A stretch of 64,000 nucleotides of DNA from DATKBT01 sp035546295. GTDB taxonomy: Bacteria > Acidobacteriota > Thermoanaerobaculia > Multivoradales > Multivoraceae. Both the position numbers and the translations under genes were made by a program. The stretch is from the NCBI GenBank assembly GCA_035546295.1, contig DATKBT010000164.1, forward strand, positions 1-64,000, given 5' to 3'. The notes below the pieces were generated by a model that did no database searches, was not told the DNA's origin, and saw only the letters and a program-made list of their open reading frames with translations. This document shows, piece after piece, positions 45,356 through 54,631 of this stretch; within the stretch, counting starts at the first letter, position 1; the number at the start of each line of letters is the position of its first letter.

Positions 45356-48300
45356 ATGGCCGACGATCGCAAGGACAGCCCCTCGACGGAAGAGGAGGCC
45401 GTGCGCCCTCCGGCCGCCCCCGAACCCGCCGAGCAGCCCGAAGCGAGCACCGACGAGCAGGGCGAGAAGCTGACCGTGGTCGGCATCGGCGCCTCGGCGG
45501 GCGGGCTCGAGCCGCTCGGCCGCTTCTTCAAGAGGATGCCGCCCGACCTCGGCGTCGCCTACGTGGTGATCACCCACCTGTCGCCCGAGCACCGCAGCTC
45601 GATGCCGGAGCTGCTGGCCAAGAGCACCGAGATGCCGGTGCGTCAGGTGCTCGGCACGGTGCCGCTCGAGCGCGATCACGTCTACGTGATCCCGCCCGAC
45701 CGCGAGCTCCTCGCCACCGACAGCTCGCTCACGACCGCGGCATTCGATGAGCCGCGCGGTCAGCGGGTTCCCATCGACCACTTCTTCCGCTCGCTCGCGC
45801 GCGAGCACGGCGACGGCTTCGCGATCGTGCTCTCGGGCAGCGGCTCCGACGGCTCGCTCGGGATCCGCTCGATCAAGGAGGAGGGCGGCATCGTGCTGGT
45901 GCAAGAACCGCGCGAGGCGGACTTCGGCGGCATGCCGCAGAGCGCGATCGCCACCGGCTGCGTCGACCTGGTGCTGCCGATCGAGAAGCTCGCCGACCGC
46001 TTCGTGGAGCTGGTCGAGCTCAAGCGCCGGCCGAGCTCGCTCACCGTGGACGGCGCCGAGCTCGGCGATGGCGAGCAGGCGATCGTGCGCCGCATCCTGG
46101 CCGTGCTGAGAGCCTCGACGGGGCACGATTTCTCGCGCTACAAGCGCAGCACGGTGCTGCGGCGCCTGGCGCGCCGGATGCAGATCAACCGCTGCGACGC
46201 GGTCGAGGAGTACCTGAGCCTGTTGAGCGGCGAGCCGGACGAGGCCCGCCGGCTGCTGCAGGAGCTGCTGATCTCGGTCACCTCGTTCTTCCGCGATCCC
46301 GCGGCCTACGAGGTTCTCGCCGAAAAGGTGATCGAGCCGCTGGTCCAGAGCCGAGGGGAGGGGCCTCCCATCCGCATCTGGATCCCGGGCTGCGCGACCG
46401 GCGAGGAGGCGTACTCGATCGCGATGCTGCTGCACGAGGCCGCCGACCGCCACCAGGTCCAGCCCCAGCCCCAGCTCGAGATCTTCGCCACCGACCTCGA
46501 CGAGCGCGCGCTCGCCATCGCCCGCGAGGGGCGCTACCCGAAGGCGATCGAGACCGACGTCTCGGTGGAGCGGCTGGCTCGTTTCTTCGTTCAGCGCGGC
46601 GAGCACTACGTGGTCAAGCCCGAGCTGCGCAAGTCGCTGCTGTTCGCCTGCCACAACCTGCTGCGCGATCCGCCCTTCCACCAGATCGACCTGATTTCGT
46701 GCCGCAACCTCCTGATCTACCTCGACACCGAGCTGCAGCCCCAGGTCTTATCGGTGCTGCACTACGCGCTCGCCGCGGGCGGGCGGCTGTTCCTGGGCTC
46801 GGCCGACAACGCCGACCGCGAGCGGTTCCTGGCGCTCGATCGAGAGCACTGGATCTACGAGAAGCGCGAGAGCTTGACCGGCAGCGTGGAGCTGCCGACC
46901 CTGCTGGCCGAGCCGCGTCCCGCCGGCATCACATCGCGCCCCTCCCGCCGCCCGTCGCCGAGGACGGCGATCGAGGCTCACCGAATGGCGCTCGAGGCGG
47001 TGTCGCCGCCCAGCGCGCTGGTCGACGGCGCCTCCCAGGTCGTCCACCTGTCGGAGAGCGCCGGGCGCTACCTGCAGCCGGCCGGCGGACCGTTCACGGC
47101 CGAGATCACCGAGCTGGTGCGCCCCGAGCTCGCCCACGAGCTGCGCTCCTCGCTGTTCCGGGTCTTCCGCCATGGCACTCCGGTGCTCACCTCGCCGCTG
47201 CCGGTCGCCTTCAACGGCAAGGCGAAGAGCGTGTCGCTGCAAGTCCTGCCGCGCTGGCGGGAGGGCTCGAAGGAGCGGCTCGCGCTGGTGCTCTTCCTCG
47301 AGGGGGAGGAGATCGATCGGCGCGAGCGGAAGCCGCTCGATCCGACCGACCGGGACGGCGTCAGCCGGCTGCGCGAGGAGCTGTGCGAGTCCCAAGAGCA
47401 GCTGCGCGCCACCCGCGAGGACTACGAGGCCGCCAACGAGGAGCTGCGGGCGTCCAACGAGGAGCTCCAGTCGGTCAACGAGGAGTACCGCTCGACCTCC
47501 GAAGAGCTCGAGACCAGCAAGGAGGAGCTGCAGTCGATCAACGAGGAGCTGCACACCGTCAACAACGAGCTCAAGCACAAGCTCGAGGAGGTGTCGAGCG
47601 CCCACAGCGACCTCGAGAACCTGATCGCCAACACCGAGATCGGCACCCTCTTCCTCGACCGCGAGCTGCGCATTCAACGATACAGCCCGAAAGTCTCTCA
47701 GCTCTTCGCGGTCATCGCGGACGACCGCGGCCGGCCGATCGGCGACTTCACCCACTCGCTCGAGTATCGCGAGCTGCTCTCCGACTGTCACCGCGTGCTC
47801 CACGAGCTGGCGGTGGTCGAGCGCGAGGTGAGGAGCGACGACCGACGCTGGTTCTCGCTGCGCCTGCGTCCCTACCGCACGGTCGAGGACCGCATCGACG
47901 GCGTGGTGCTCACCTTCTTCGAGATCACCGGGCGCAAGCGCACCGAGCTCACGCTGCTCGAGCGCGAGGCCCAGCTCGAGCTGGCCCACCAGACGGCGCA
48001 GGTCGGTTGGTGGACGGTCGACCTCGACCGCGGCGAGATCGGCTGGTCCGACTCGGCGCGGACGCTCCTCGGGCTCGAGGAGGGCGACGAGCCGGCGACG
48101 CTGCAGGAGCTCGCCGAGCGGCTGCTTCCCGAGGAAGACCGCGCCGACTTCCTCGCCGCGTTCTCGGAAGCCGGCCGCGAGCGTTCGGAGATCGAGCTCG
48201 AGCTGCGCGTGCGACGCGCCGACGGCTCCTGGCGCTGGCTGCTGTCGCGAGGCCGCCTCTACCCGGCGATCGGCGACGCGCGCCTGGTCGCGGTGCTGAT

Positions 48301-49054
48301 CGACGTCACCGAGCAGAAGCGGATCCAGCGATTGCTCGAGGAGCTCGACCGGCAGGATCTCCGCGGCTCCGACGAGCGCGAGCAGGCGGTCGCGAGGAGT
48401 GCCGACGAGCTGCACGCCATGGTCTCGAGCCTGACCCAGGCCGAGCAGGAGGAGCGCCGTCAGCTCGCGCAGGTGCTGCACGACGACCTGCAGCAGCAGC
48501 TCTATGGTGTCCGCCTGCGCATCACCGAGCTGCTGCGCAGCACCGAGGGCGCGGCCGCCGCCGACGCCGAGCGCCTGGCCGAGATCTACGACCAGCTCGC
48601 CGAGGCGATCGCCATCACCCGGCGGCTCGCTGCGCGCCTGTCGCTGCCGGGGCAGGGGACCGACCTGAACGAGGTGCTCGACAGCCTCGCCCAGCAGATG
48701 GAGAGCCTCCACGAGCTCGTGGTCGAGGTGCGCCACGATGGCCCGCCGCCGAAGACCGGCGAGAGCCTGCGGATCGTCGTCCACCAGATCGTCCGCGAGC
48801 TCCTGTTCAACGTGGTCAAGCACTCGGGGGTCAGGTCCGCGATCGTCACCAGCACCCAGCAGGACGGCGACCTCGTCCTGACCATCGAGGACAGCGGCAG
48901 GGGATTCGATGCCGAGGTCGCCGAGCGGGGCTTCGGCCTGCAGACCGTCCGGCGCCGCCTCGAGCTTCTGGGGGGGGAGATAGAGACGGTGAGCCGCCCC
49001 GGCGAAGGCGCTCGCGTGGTCGTGCACATTCCGCTCGCCGCCGGCTCCGACTGA
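45356..49054 (+). CDS. CheB-CheR fusion with PAS domains and histidine kinase output
   Basis: 1232 residues. CheB methylesterase (about 37-215): catalytic Ser47 in GIGASAGGLE, His in ITHLSPEHRS and Asp in GSGSDGSLG; no receiver precedes it. CheR methyltransferase (about 225-510): SVTSFFRDP, SAM site WIPGCATGEEAYSIAML and LISCRNLLIYLDT. A long coiled coil follows (about 665-755, EELRASNEELQSVNEEYRS), two PAS domains (about 760-985), and a HisKA_3-type kinase with His1042 (QVLHDDLQQQLYGVRLRI) and HATPase ending ERGFGLQTVRRRLELLGG. HisKA_3 kinases pair with NarL-type regulators; one lies just downstream on the opposite strand. Confidence 0.93.
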   Translation: MADDRKDSPSTEEEAVRPPAAPEPAEQPEASTDEQGEKLTVVGIGASAGGLEPLGRFFKRMPPDLGVAYVVITHLSPEHRSSMPELLAKSTEMPVRQVLGTVPLERDHVYVIPPDRELLATDSSLTTAAFDEPRGQRVPIDHFFRSLAREHGDGFAIVLSGSGSDGSLGIRSIKEEGGIVLVQEPREADFGGMPQSAIATGCVDLVLPIEKLADRFVELVELKRRPSSLTVDGAELGDGEQAIVRRILAVLRASTGHDFSRYKRSTVLRRLARRMQINRCDAVEEYLSLLSGEPDEARRLLQELLISVTSFFRDPAAYEVLAEKVIEPLVQSRGEGPPIRIWIPGCATGEEAYSIAMLLHEAADRHQVQPQPQLEIFATDLDERALAIAREGRYPKAIETDVSVERLARFFVQRGEHYVVKPELRKSLLFACHNLLRDPPFHQIDLISCRNLLIYLDTELQPQVLSVLHYALAAGGRLFLGSADNADRERFLALDREHWIYEKRESLTGSVELPTLLAEPRPAGITSRPSRRPSPRTAIEAHRMALEAVSPPSALVDGASQVVHLSESAGRYLQPAGGPFTAEITELVRPELAHELRSSLFRVFRHGTPVLTSPLPVAFNGKAKSVSLQVLPRWREGSKERLALVLFLEGEEIDRRERKPLDPTDRDGVSRLREELCESQEQLRATREDYEAANEELRASNEELQSVNEEYRSTSEELETSKEELQSINEELHTVNNELKHKLEEVSSAHSDLENLIANTEIGTLFLDRELRIQRYSPKVSQLFAVIADDRGRPIGDFTHSLEYRELLSDCHRVLHELAVVEREVRSDDRRWFSLRLRPYRTVEDRIDGVVLTFFEITGRKRTELTLLEREAQLELAHQTAQVGWWTVDLDRGEIGWSDSARTLLGLEEGDEPATLQELAERLLPEEDRADFLAAFSEAGRERSEIELELRVRRADGSWRWLLSRGRLYPAIGDARLVAVLIDVTEQKRIQRLLEELDRQDLRGSDEREQAVARSADELHAMVSSLTQAEQEERRQLAQVLHDDLQQQLYGVRLRITELLRSTEGAAAADAERLAEIYDQLAEAIAITRRLAARLSLPGQGTDLNEVLDSLAQQMESLHELVVEVRHDGPPPKTGESLRIVVHQIVRELLFNVVKHSGVRSAIVTSTQQDGDLVLTIEDSGRGFDAEVAERGFGLQTVRRRLELLGGEIETVSRPGEGARVVVHIPLAAGSD

Positions 49055-49104
49055 CCCGCTCCCGCGGCTCCGGCGCCGGTCGAACCCCGCTCGCCCTTTC
49101 GCCC

Positions 49105-49824
49105 CTACCCTTCGTCCCGCGGCTCGGATCCCTCCGCTGCTGGCGCTGGCGCCGGGGCGCTCGCGGATCGCGGGGCGGCCTGCTGCGTGAACAGGTACTC
49201 GAACGCCGACCTCAGGAGCTCGCTGGCGCTCCTGATTTCGAGCTTCTCCTTGATGTTCTCGCGATGCGCCTGCACGGTCTTGATGCTGATCCCGAGGCGC
49301 TCGCCGATGCGGCGCGCGCTCAAACCCTCGCCGAACAGGGTGAACACCTCGAGCTCACGCGGGGTGAGAGTGGCGAGCCTCGCGTTCCCGGTCGGCGGCG
49401 CCGCCCGACCGGCCGCCCGGCGCAGCAGGCGCTGGTGCATCCGCGGGCTCAGGTAGATGTCGCCGGCGAGCACGGTGCGCACGGCCTCGACCAGGGTCTC
49501 GGCCTCCTCGTGCTTCGAGACATAGCCGGCTGCGCCCTCGGCCAAGGCGCGCTCTGCGAACAGCGCCTCGTCGTGGATCGAGCTGACCAGGACCTGCATC
49601 GACGAGCGCGCCTTCAGCAGGTCGGCGATCAGGTCGAGCCCGCTGCGGTCCGGGAGCGAGATGTCGACCAGCGCCAGATCGGGCGCCTGGTCGGCGGTGA
49701 GCGCCACCGCGGTGGCGCCGCAGTCGGCGACCGCACAGACGTCGAGCCCGTCCTCTCGCGACAGGATGCCGCGCAATCCCTCACGAACCACCGGGTGGTC
49801 GTCGACGATCAGGATCCTCTTCAC
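49105..49824 (-). CDS. NarL/FixJ-family response regulator
   Basis: 239 residues. The receiver (about 3-120) has DDHPVVREGLRG, phospho-acceptor Asp54 in LALVDISLPDRSGLDLI, and Lys in AGYVSKHEEAETLV. The LuxR-type helix-turn-helix (about 150-210) reads LTPRELEVFTLFGEGLSARR, IGERLGISIKTVQAHRENIK. An Ala/Pro tail ends it. GTG 49824, 11 bases after the kinase stop, is preferred; ATG 49896 would add 24 residues overlapping the kinase gene. It is cotranscribed with the kinase at 49835 and convergent with the CheB-CheR kinase; either may phosphorylate it. Confidence 0.9.
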   Translation of the reverse strand: MKRILIVDDHPVVREGLRGILSREDGLDVCAVADCGATAVALTADQAPDLALVDISLPDRSGLDLIADLLKARSSMQVLVSSIHDEALFAERALAEGAAGYVSKHEEAETLVEAVRTVLAGDIYLSPRMHQRLLRRAAGRAAPPTGNARLATLTPRELEVFTLFGEGLSARRIGERLGISIKTVQAHRENIKEKLEIRSASELLRSAFEYLFTQQAAPRSASAPAPAPAAEGSEPRDEG

Positions 49825-49834
49825 GGGCCTCGGT

Positions 49835-50899
49835 TCAGGAGGCGAACGGCTGGGAGTGGGAGGCGCGGGCTGCTCGCGATCCTCCGAGGTCGGCATCGTT
49901 GACAGGCCGGCGGCTCGGACGGCGTCTCGGCGAGCGGCGCCTGGATCGCAGATGGAGCACGACGCTGGTGCCGGTGCCGTGCTCCGAGCGCAGCACGTCG
50001 AGGCGTCCGTCGAGCGACTCGACCGCACGCGCGACGACGACGAGTCCGAGCCCGTGCCGGTTCTGTTGGCCGGGCCCCCCGTTCAGGCGTCGCTCGACCT
50101 CCTCGGGCATCCCTGGACCGTTGTCCTGCACCCGCACCGCGACCTCGTCGCCGTTGCGGAACGTCGAGATGCGCACCCAGGCGCCGTCGCCGCCGTCGTG
50201 GTGCTCGATGGCGTTGACGATCAGGTTCTCGAGCACGAGCTTCAACCCGCTCCTCGGGACCGGGGCGGTGCTCAGCGGCTCGACGACCTCGAGCGAGATC
50301 CCCTGCTGCACTGCTCGCTCGGCGTGCTGGGCGGCGAGGTCGACGATCAGGCTGCGCAGGGGGACGTGCGACTCTGCCGGGGCCGACAGCAAGAAGGCGA
50401 CGTCGTCGACGACCGAGGCGGCGGACTCGATCCCCGAGAGCAGCAACTTGCTGAGCCGCGCTTCCTGCTCGCCGCCGGCGGGGAGGCGCTCCGCGAGCAG
50501 GCGGGCATGGAGGCGAGGGCTGTTGAGCCGATTGCGCAGCTCGTGGCCGACCATCCGTAGCACCTGGTCGCGCTGTCGCTCGAGGCTCGCCATCTCCGGG
50601 TTGGCCCCGAGCCCATCGACGCTGGATCCATCGGCGCTGCATCCATCGACGCCGGATCGCTGACTGCTGTGCAGCTCGTGGAGCCGCTCCAACTGCAGAC
50701 AGAGCGTGGGGACTAGAGCCAGCGTGTTGGCCAGCTCGGCCGGCAGACTCGCCCCCCCACAGGCCGAGAGGGTGCGGCCGTACGAGAGACGCGCCCGCTC
50801 GATGAGCTCGATGGTGGGGTCTTCGTTCCGGAGGCTGCCCTTCGGTTTCCCCGCCGCGCCGCCCGTGCCCTGCGGCGTCGTCCTGTTCATGCTGTTCAT
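49835..50899 (-). CDS. Soluble sensor histidine kinase, paralogue of that at 33181
   Basis: 354 residues, no membrane span. N-terminal helical region (SLPAELANTLALVPTLCLQL), then the variant H box HELRNRLNSPRLHARLL (His119), shared letter for letter with the other copy. HATPase motifs: NLIVNAIEHHDG, VQDNGPGMPEEV and HGLGLVVVARAVESLDGR. An Arg-rich tail of about 30 residues ends it. Three 15-base units (50613-50657) encode a five-residue repeat before the H box. ATG 50899 has GGGAG eight bases upstream. Operon with the NarL-type regulator downstream. Confidence 0.88.
   Translation of the reverse strand: MNSMNRTTPQGTGGAAGKPKGSLRNEDPTIELIERARLSYGRTLSACGGASLPAELANTLALVPTLCLQLERLHELHSSQRSGVDGCSADGSSVDGLGANPEMASLERQRDQVLRMVGHELRNRLNSPRLHARLLAERLPAGGEQEARLSKLLLSGIESAASVVDDVAFLLSAPAESHVPLRSLIVDLAAQHAERAVQQGISLEVVEPLSTAPVPRSGLKLVLENLIVNAIEHHDGGDGAWVRISTFRNGDEVAVRVQDNGPGMPEEVERRLNGGPGQQNRHGLGLVVVARAVESLDGRLDVLRSEHGTGTSVVLHLRSRRRSPRRRPSRRPVNDADLGGSRAARASHSQPFAS
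50613..50657. repeat. Three 15-base tandem units inside the kinase gene
   Basis: CCATCGACGCTGGAT, CCATCGGCGCTGCAT and CCATCGACGCCGGAT follow one another, coding five-residue repeats rich in Ser, Asp and Gly in a linker. Copy changes would keep the frame. Confidence 0.85.
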
Positions 50900-51117
50900 G
50901 GCTGTGCTCCCATCGTCCGCTCGTCGCCGACCGGACACGTCTATGACCTCCCCCTGGGGCCTCCCCTTGGATCTTGGCAGGAGAGGGGCATCGAATCGGA
51001 AAATTTCAAGAGAGCTTCAGACGTGTCCATTGTGAAGGCCCCTGGCAAGAAGCACAATGAGGGGGATCTCGTATCTTCTCTAGGAGATTGCCCTAAGAAG
51101 GTGGGGGGCGTCGACCT

Positions 51118-51186
51118 GGCGGGCTCGTGGTGGTCATCATTCCCAACGAGCTGCGAAAGCGAGGCGAGCTCATACCACGAGCCAGC
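51118..51186. repeat. Dispersed palindromic element, copy C
   Basis: Arms GCGGGCTCGTGGT (51119-51131) and ACCACGAGCCAGC (51174-51186) pair with one mismatch. The centre carries GGTCATCATTCCCAACGAGC, nearly the same as the reverse complement of copy B. It lies in a 370-base gap (50900-51269) otherwise without a gene, between the kinase promoter and the end of a glycosyltransferase gene. Confidence 0.85.
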
Positions 51187-51269
51187 TCGAGGCTGTCGGA
51201 GCCGGCGTTGGCAGCAGGGCTCGATCCGGCGTCGCTTGCAGCGCGGGGTGGTCGGGCGCGGCCTCGCTC

Positions 51270-52367
51270 CTAGGCGACCGCTGTCTGCAGAGCGCGGGCC
51301 TCCATCGCGAAGCGCTCGAGCTCGGCCGCCCGATGTTCCGCGGTGTGCGCGGCGAGCACCCGCCGGCGCGCCCGCTCGCCGATCGCGCGGCGCTCCTCCT
51401 CCGACACCTCCTCCAGCAGCCGCAGCACCTCTTCGCAATCGTCGGCGAGCAGGATCTCTGTGCCGACGTCGAAGAAGACGTCGATGCCGGGCCACGAGTC
51501 GCTGATCACGGGCGTGGCGCAGGCCGCGGCCTCGAACAGACGCACGCTCGGCGCCCAGCCGGCCTCGCACATCGCGGCGCGCGTCAGGTTCAGCGTGAAG
51601 CGCTGGGTGTTGTAGAAGAGCGAGTGCTTGACCGGCGCCAAGTGGTCGACACGGCGGGTGTTCGCGGGCCACACGATGCCGTCGGGGTACTTGGAGCCGA
51701 CGACCAGGAAGCGCCCTCGGGGTTTGCGGCGCGCCGGCTCGAGCAGCAGCCGCTCGAGTCCCGGCTGGCGGTCGTCGCTGTACGTGCCCATGTAGCCGAG
51801 GTGCCAGACCGGGTAGCCATCGGGCTCGGGACGATAGACGTCGGGGTCGACCGAGCAGTAGAGGGGCCGCGCCTGCCGGGCGCCGTACTCGCTGTGGAGC
51901 CGGTCGAGCGTCGGCCCGCCGTTGAAGGTGAGGTAGAGGTCGAAGCCCGGGATCTGATCGGCCTGGAGATAGGCGCAGCCTCCGTTCTCGAGGCTGCTCA
52001 TGGTCACCGGCGTGTCGATGTCGTAGAAGGCGGTGACACCGCGCGCAGTGTCGAGCACCCACTTCGCGACCTCGGCGCCGTCGGGGACGTAAGAGCCGAC
52101 GAGGACCAGGTCGGCGTCGCGCACCGCCTGGACGTGCTCGCGCAGCGCCGGCAGGTCCTCGTAGACCACGACCTCGCAGTGCGGCGAGCGCACCAGGTCG
52201 CGGGTCGTCGCGTGCCACGGCCTCTCACGCTCGAGGAAGCGCACCCGATGGCCGCGACCGTGCAGGCCGCGGATCAGCGACCGGTAGGTGGTGGCGTGCC
52301 CGTTGCCCCACGACGAGGTGATCGAGAGGCCGAGGACGAGGATGTCGAGCTTGCGCTGGTCGTTCAT
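51270..52367 (-). CDS. CgeB-like glycosyltransferase
   Basis: 365 residues of a GT-B type transferase resembling spore-maturation CgeB-like proteins. The N-terminal domain has LDILVLGLSITSSWGNGHAT and ADLVLVGSYVPDGAEVAKWV; the C-terminal domain has HLGYMGTYSDDRQPGLERLL, the sugar-nucleotide region SVRLFEAAACATPVISDSWP and FFDVGTEILLADDCEEV. ATG 52367 has GGAGAG upstream. Many homologues sit alone, as here; acceptor unknown. Upstream is a short gap to a leftward membrane-protein gene. Confidence 0.85.
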   Translation of the reverse strand: MNDQRKLDILVLGLSITSSWGNGHATTYRSLIRGLHGRGHRVRFLERERPWHATTRDLVRSPHCEVVVYEDLPALREHVQAVRDADLVLVGSYVPDGAEVAKWVLDTARGVTAFYDIDTPVTMSSLENGGCAYLQADQIPGFDLYLTFNGGPTLDRLHSEYGARQARPLYCSVDPDVYRPEPDGYPVWHLGYMGTYSDDRQPGLERLLLEPARRKPRGRFLVVGSKYPDGIVWPANTRRVDHLAPVKHSLFYNTQRFTLNLTRAAMCEAGWAPSVRLFEAAACATPVISDSWPGIDVFFDVGTEILLADDCEEVLRLLEEVSEEERRAIGERARRRVLAAHTAEHRAAELERFAMEARALQTAVA

Positions 52368-52484
52368 TGGGTTCTCTCCGGGAGTGGAAGTAATCATCCG
52401 CCGGTCAGGAGGCGCTCGAGCTGGCAGGACAGAAGTGAAGAGACATTCGGTTATGGGTCCGAACCGGTCGTTCCGGCCGCCCCG

Positions 52485-53045
52485 CTACCGTACGAAGCGG
52501 TCCCAGGTCCCGTAGCGCTCGCGCACGACTCCGCGGGGTGCGGCGAGCGCCGCGATCAGCAGGCCGCACAGGGTGGCGTTGACCTGTGCCGCAAGGCCGG
52601 CTCCCGACATCAGCCAGGGTGCGATCGCGATGCCGACCGGCCGGTTCGGCCGCAGCGTCCGCCAACCGAACACCAGGAGCAGAACGCCCGACAGGACGTC
52701 CGAGTAGGTCATGAGCTGGGCGCGCAGCAGGTCGTGGGTCTGCTCGCTGAACCAGACTCCGCGGCCGCCGCTGGGATGCACCCAGTGCTCCGGCTTCAGA
52801 TGGCCGAGGGTGACCGGCGCCAGCATCTGCCAGACCCCGAGCGCCAGGATCGTCCACGGGATCCACAGCGTGTGCCGATGGTGCAGGCGCAGCATCTCGA
52901 GCCGGTCGTGGTCACCGTGGTCGTGGCCGCCACTGTGCTCCTCGGCGTGCTGCTCGTCGGGCTCCTGGCGATGCTGGCGGAGCGCCATCGGCCGCGCCAC
53001 GCCGCGGCTTCCCATGTCGAGATTCTCGGCGAGATGTTCGTTCAC
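52485..53045 (-). CDS. Membrane protein with His-rich N-terminus, SPW-repeat-like
   Basis: 186 residues. The first 55 are polar with a histidine cluster (EEHSGGHDHGDHDR). Then four hydrophobic segments: WIPWTILALGVWQMLAPVTL, SDVLSGVLLLVFGWRTL, VGIAIAPWLMSGAGLAAQV and ATLCGLLIAALAAP. The spacing of Trp, Pro and Gly in each pair resembles SPW-repeat membrane proteins. The cluster of His could bind metal. Function unknown. Confidence 0.65.
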   Translation of the reverse strand: MNEHLAENLDMGSRGVARPMALRQHRQEPDEQHAEEHSGGHDHGDHDRLEMLRLHHRHTLWIPWTILALGVWQMLAPVTLGHLKPEHWVHPSGGRGVWFSEQTHDLLRAQLMTYSDVLSGVLLLVFGWRTLRPNRPVGIAIAPWLMSGAGLAAQVNATLCGLLIAALAAPRGVVRERYGTWDRFVR

Positions 53046-53203
53046 GGAGCTCTCGGTCCCGCTTCGTGATCCATCGGCACCTCCGGTCTCCCGGCTGAGT
53101 GCAATCGCGAGGCCAACGCGGGCTCTCGAAGCTCCTCCGGTGTACGATGGCCCGACCGCGACGCATTCCAGCGCCCGCGCGCGCTCGAAGGAGGCGGGAC
53201 GCC

Positions 53204-53473
53204 ATGAAGACCATCGTCAACCAGACGCACAGGCCGCTCAAGATCCACCTGGCTCGCGGCCGTGTCCTCCACCTCGGACCCGGAAAGAAGGGTCAGATCG
53301 CGACCAGGGACGCCGACCGCGAATCCGTCAAGAAATTGATCGAGGCCGGGGACGTGGCGGTCGTCGGCGAGGGCTCCGGTCCGATCACGCCGCACGGCGA
53401 CGTCGCCTCCGGCCCCCCCGACGCCCGCGGCCACCACCCCAGCGTGTCGGTGGTCAAGCGCGGTGATCGGTGA
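53204..53473 (+). CDS. Small conserved-looking protein of unknown function
   Basis: 89 residues from ATG 53204, with AAGGAGG at good spacing. The first 55 residues look folded (MKTIVNQTHRPLKIHLARGR, VLHLGPGKKGQIA, VKKLIEAGDVAVVGEG); the C-terminus is His/Pro/Gly-rich and loose. I recall similar short beta-type proteins in related genomes but know no function. A longer frame upstream is basic and low complexity and was not used. Confidence 0.65.
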   Translation: MKTIVNQTHRPLKIHLARGRVLHLGPGKKGQIATRDADRESVKKLIEAGDVAVVGEGSGPITPHGDVASGPPDARGHHPSVSVVKRGDR

Positions 53474-53540
53474 GGTGACTGCGGCCGAGGATCCGGACCC
53501 CGGCCGGCGTCGGCGCGAGCGCCGGGGACCGGGCCCGGGT

Positions 53541-54155
53541 TCACACCAGGCTGGCGTCGACGGTCGTCGAGTGTCGCCGGTCGTAGCGGGACTCGATCTC
53601 GGACAGCCCCTGCAACAGCTCCTGCTGGTCCTCGGTGGGCGCCGTGGCCTGGAGCTCTTCGAAGAAGCGCGTCAGCGCCCGGCTGGCCGCGCGAGCCTCG
53701 TGATCGAGCTCGGCCGTGGTGAGGTCCCGGAGTCCTTCGCAGCGCCGTTCGGCGTCGTCGACCAGCGACGCGGGCGTCGACTGGATCCACTTCTCGGCCT
53801 GGCGGCGATCCCGCTCCTGGTTCGCGCGCACCCGGCGAAACGACTCGGTCAGCTCGTCCGCGAGCTCGATCTCCGTCTTCCCGATCGTCTGCAACAGGAT
53901 GCGCTCCTTCTCGTCGGGGGCCTGCTCGGACCGCTCCTGGAGGATCTCACCCATCGTCCGGTGGAGCTCTGAGCAGTGCTCCACCAGATCGCGGATCCGC
54001 TGAAAGGTCAGGGCGCCGGAGCGCTGACGGTCGTCGTCGGGGCTCTGCGAGCGGGCTCCCGGGGGCTCCTCGGCGACGCGCTCGCTCGGCGGATCTCCGC
54101 CACGAACCGCGGCTTCGCGCGGGTCGGGCTGTGGATCGTCGTTTCTTCTCTTCAT
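53541..54155 (-). CDS. Helical protein of unknown function
   Basis: 204 residues. A disordered, charged N-terminus (about 1-48) is followed by continuous amphipathic helices: FQRIRDLVEHCSELHRTMGE, ILLQTIGKTEIELADELTES and LTRFFEELQATAPTEDQQEL. No membrane span or catalytic motif is seen. Its ATG overlaps the stop of the upstream membrane protein as ATGA. A four-helix bundle is a guess from the pattern. Confidence 0.7.
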   Translation of the reverse strand: MKRRNDDPQPDPREAAVRGGDPPSERVAEEPPGARSQSPDDDRQRSGALTFQRIRDLVEHCSELHRTMGEILQERSEQAPDEKERILLQTIGKTEIELADELTESFRRVRANQERDRRQAEKWIQSTPASLVDDAERRCEGLRDLTTAELDHEARAASRALTRFFEELQATAPTEDQQELLQGLSEIESRYDRRHSTTVDASLV

Positions 54156-54631
54156 GGCGGAGGCGGCTCCGCGGGCGCCGGGGCGGGTCCTGGCCCGGAC
54201 AGCTCGCCCTCAGGGCTTTCGCGCTCGGAGATCTCGACGGCGACCTTCGAGCCGTCGAGCTCGCGGTAGTGGACGACGACGGGATCGCCCGGGGTCAGCT
54301 CGCGAGGATAGGTGGTTTCAGCGTCGAGGGCGAAGCGCTCGACCGGTCCATCGAGGGTCTCGACCGCGATCTCGTCGCCCTGGATCGAGCTCACGAGGCC
54401 GTAGGTGGTCTGCTGCCGCGGGTAGAACAGGACCCACACCAGGGCGCCGGCGACCACGGCCAGGACCGTGATCAGGGCCAGCGGCGTGAGCAGCGAGGCG
54501 GCGCGGTTGGCCTGTGGGTGCGGCTGCGGAGTCGCGAGCTGCGAAGCGGTCACCTGCTGCTGGCGGCGCCGTCGGGCCTCGGGGGTCTCGGGCGCCGTGT
54601 CGGACAGTCGTTTTCGGGTCGGGCGGGTCAT
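54152..54631 (-). CDS. Single-span membrane protein with periplasmic beta domain
   Basis: 159 residues from ATG 54631 (AGGAGGT upstream). A polar cytoplasmic N-terminus (about 1-45), one span (LLTPLALITVLAVVAGALVW) and a small beta domain: TYGLVSSIQGDEIAVETLDG, RFALDAETTYPRELTPGDPV and ELDGSKVAVEIS, which resembles OB-like DUF5666-type folds. A Pro/Ala tail ends it. It is coupled to the helical protein downstream. Function unknown. Confidence 0.72.
   Translation of the reverse strand: MTRPTRKRLSDTAPETPEARRRRQQQVTASQLATPQPHPQANRAASLLTPLALITVLAVVAGALVWVLFYPRQQTTYGLVSSIQGDEIAVETLDGPVERFALDAETTYPRELTPGDPVVVHYRELDGSKVAVEISERESPEGELSGPGPAPAPAEPPPP

Noticed and set aside
46748..49027. A 759-codon leftward frame and a long overlapping rightward frame (46699-49902)
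   Set aside because: Both are shadows of the CheB-CheR kinase gene in GC-rich DNA; their products are low-complexity Arg/Gly/Leu/Gln sequence without domains.
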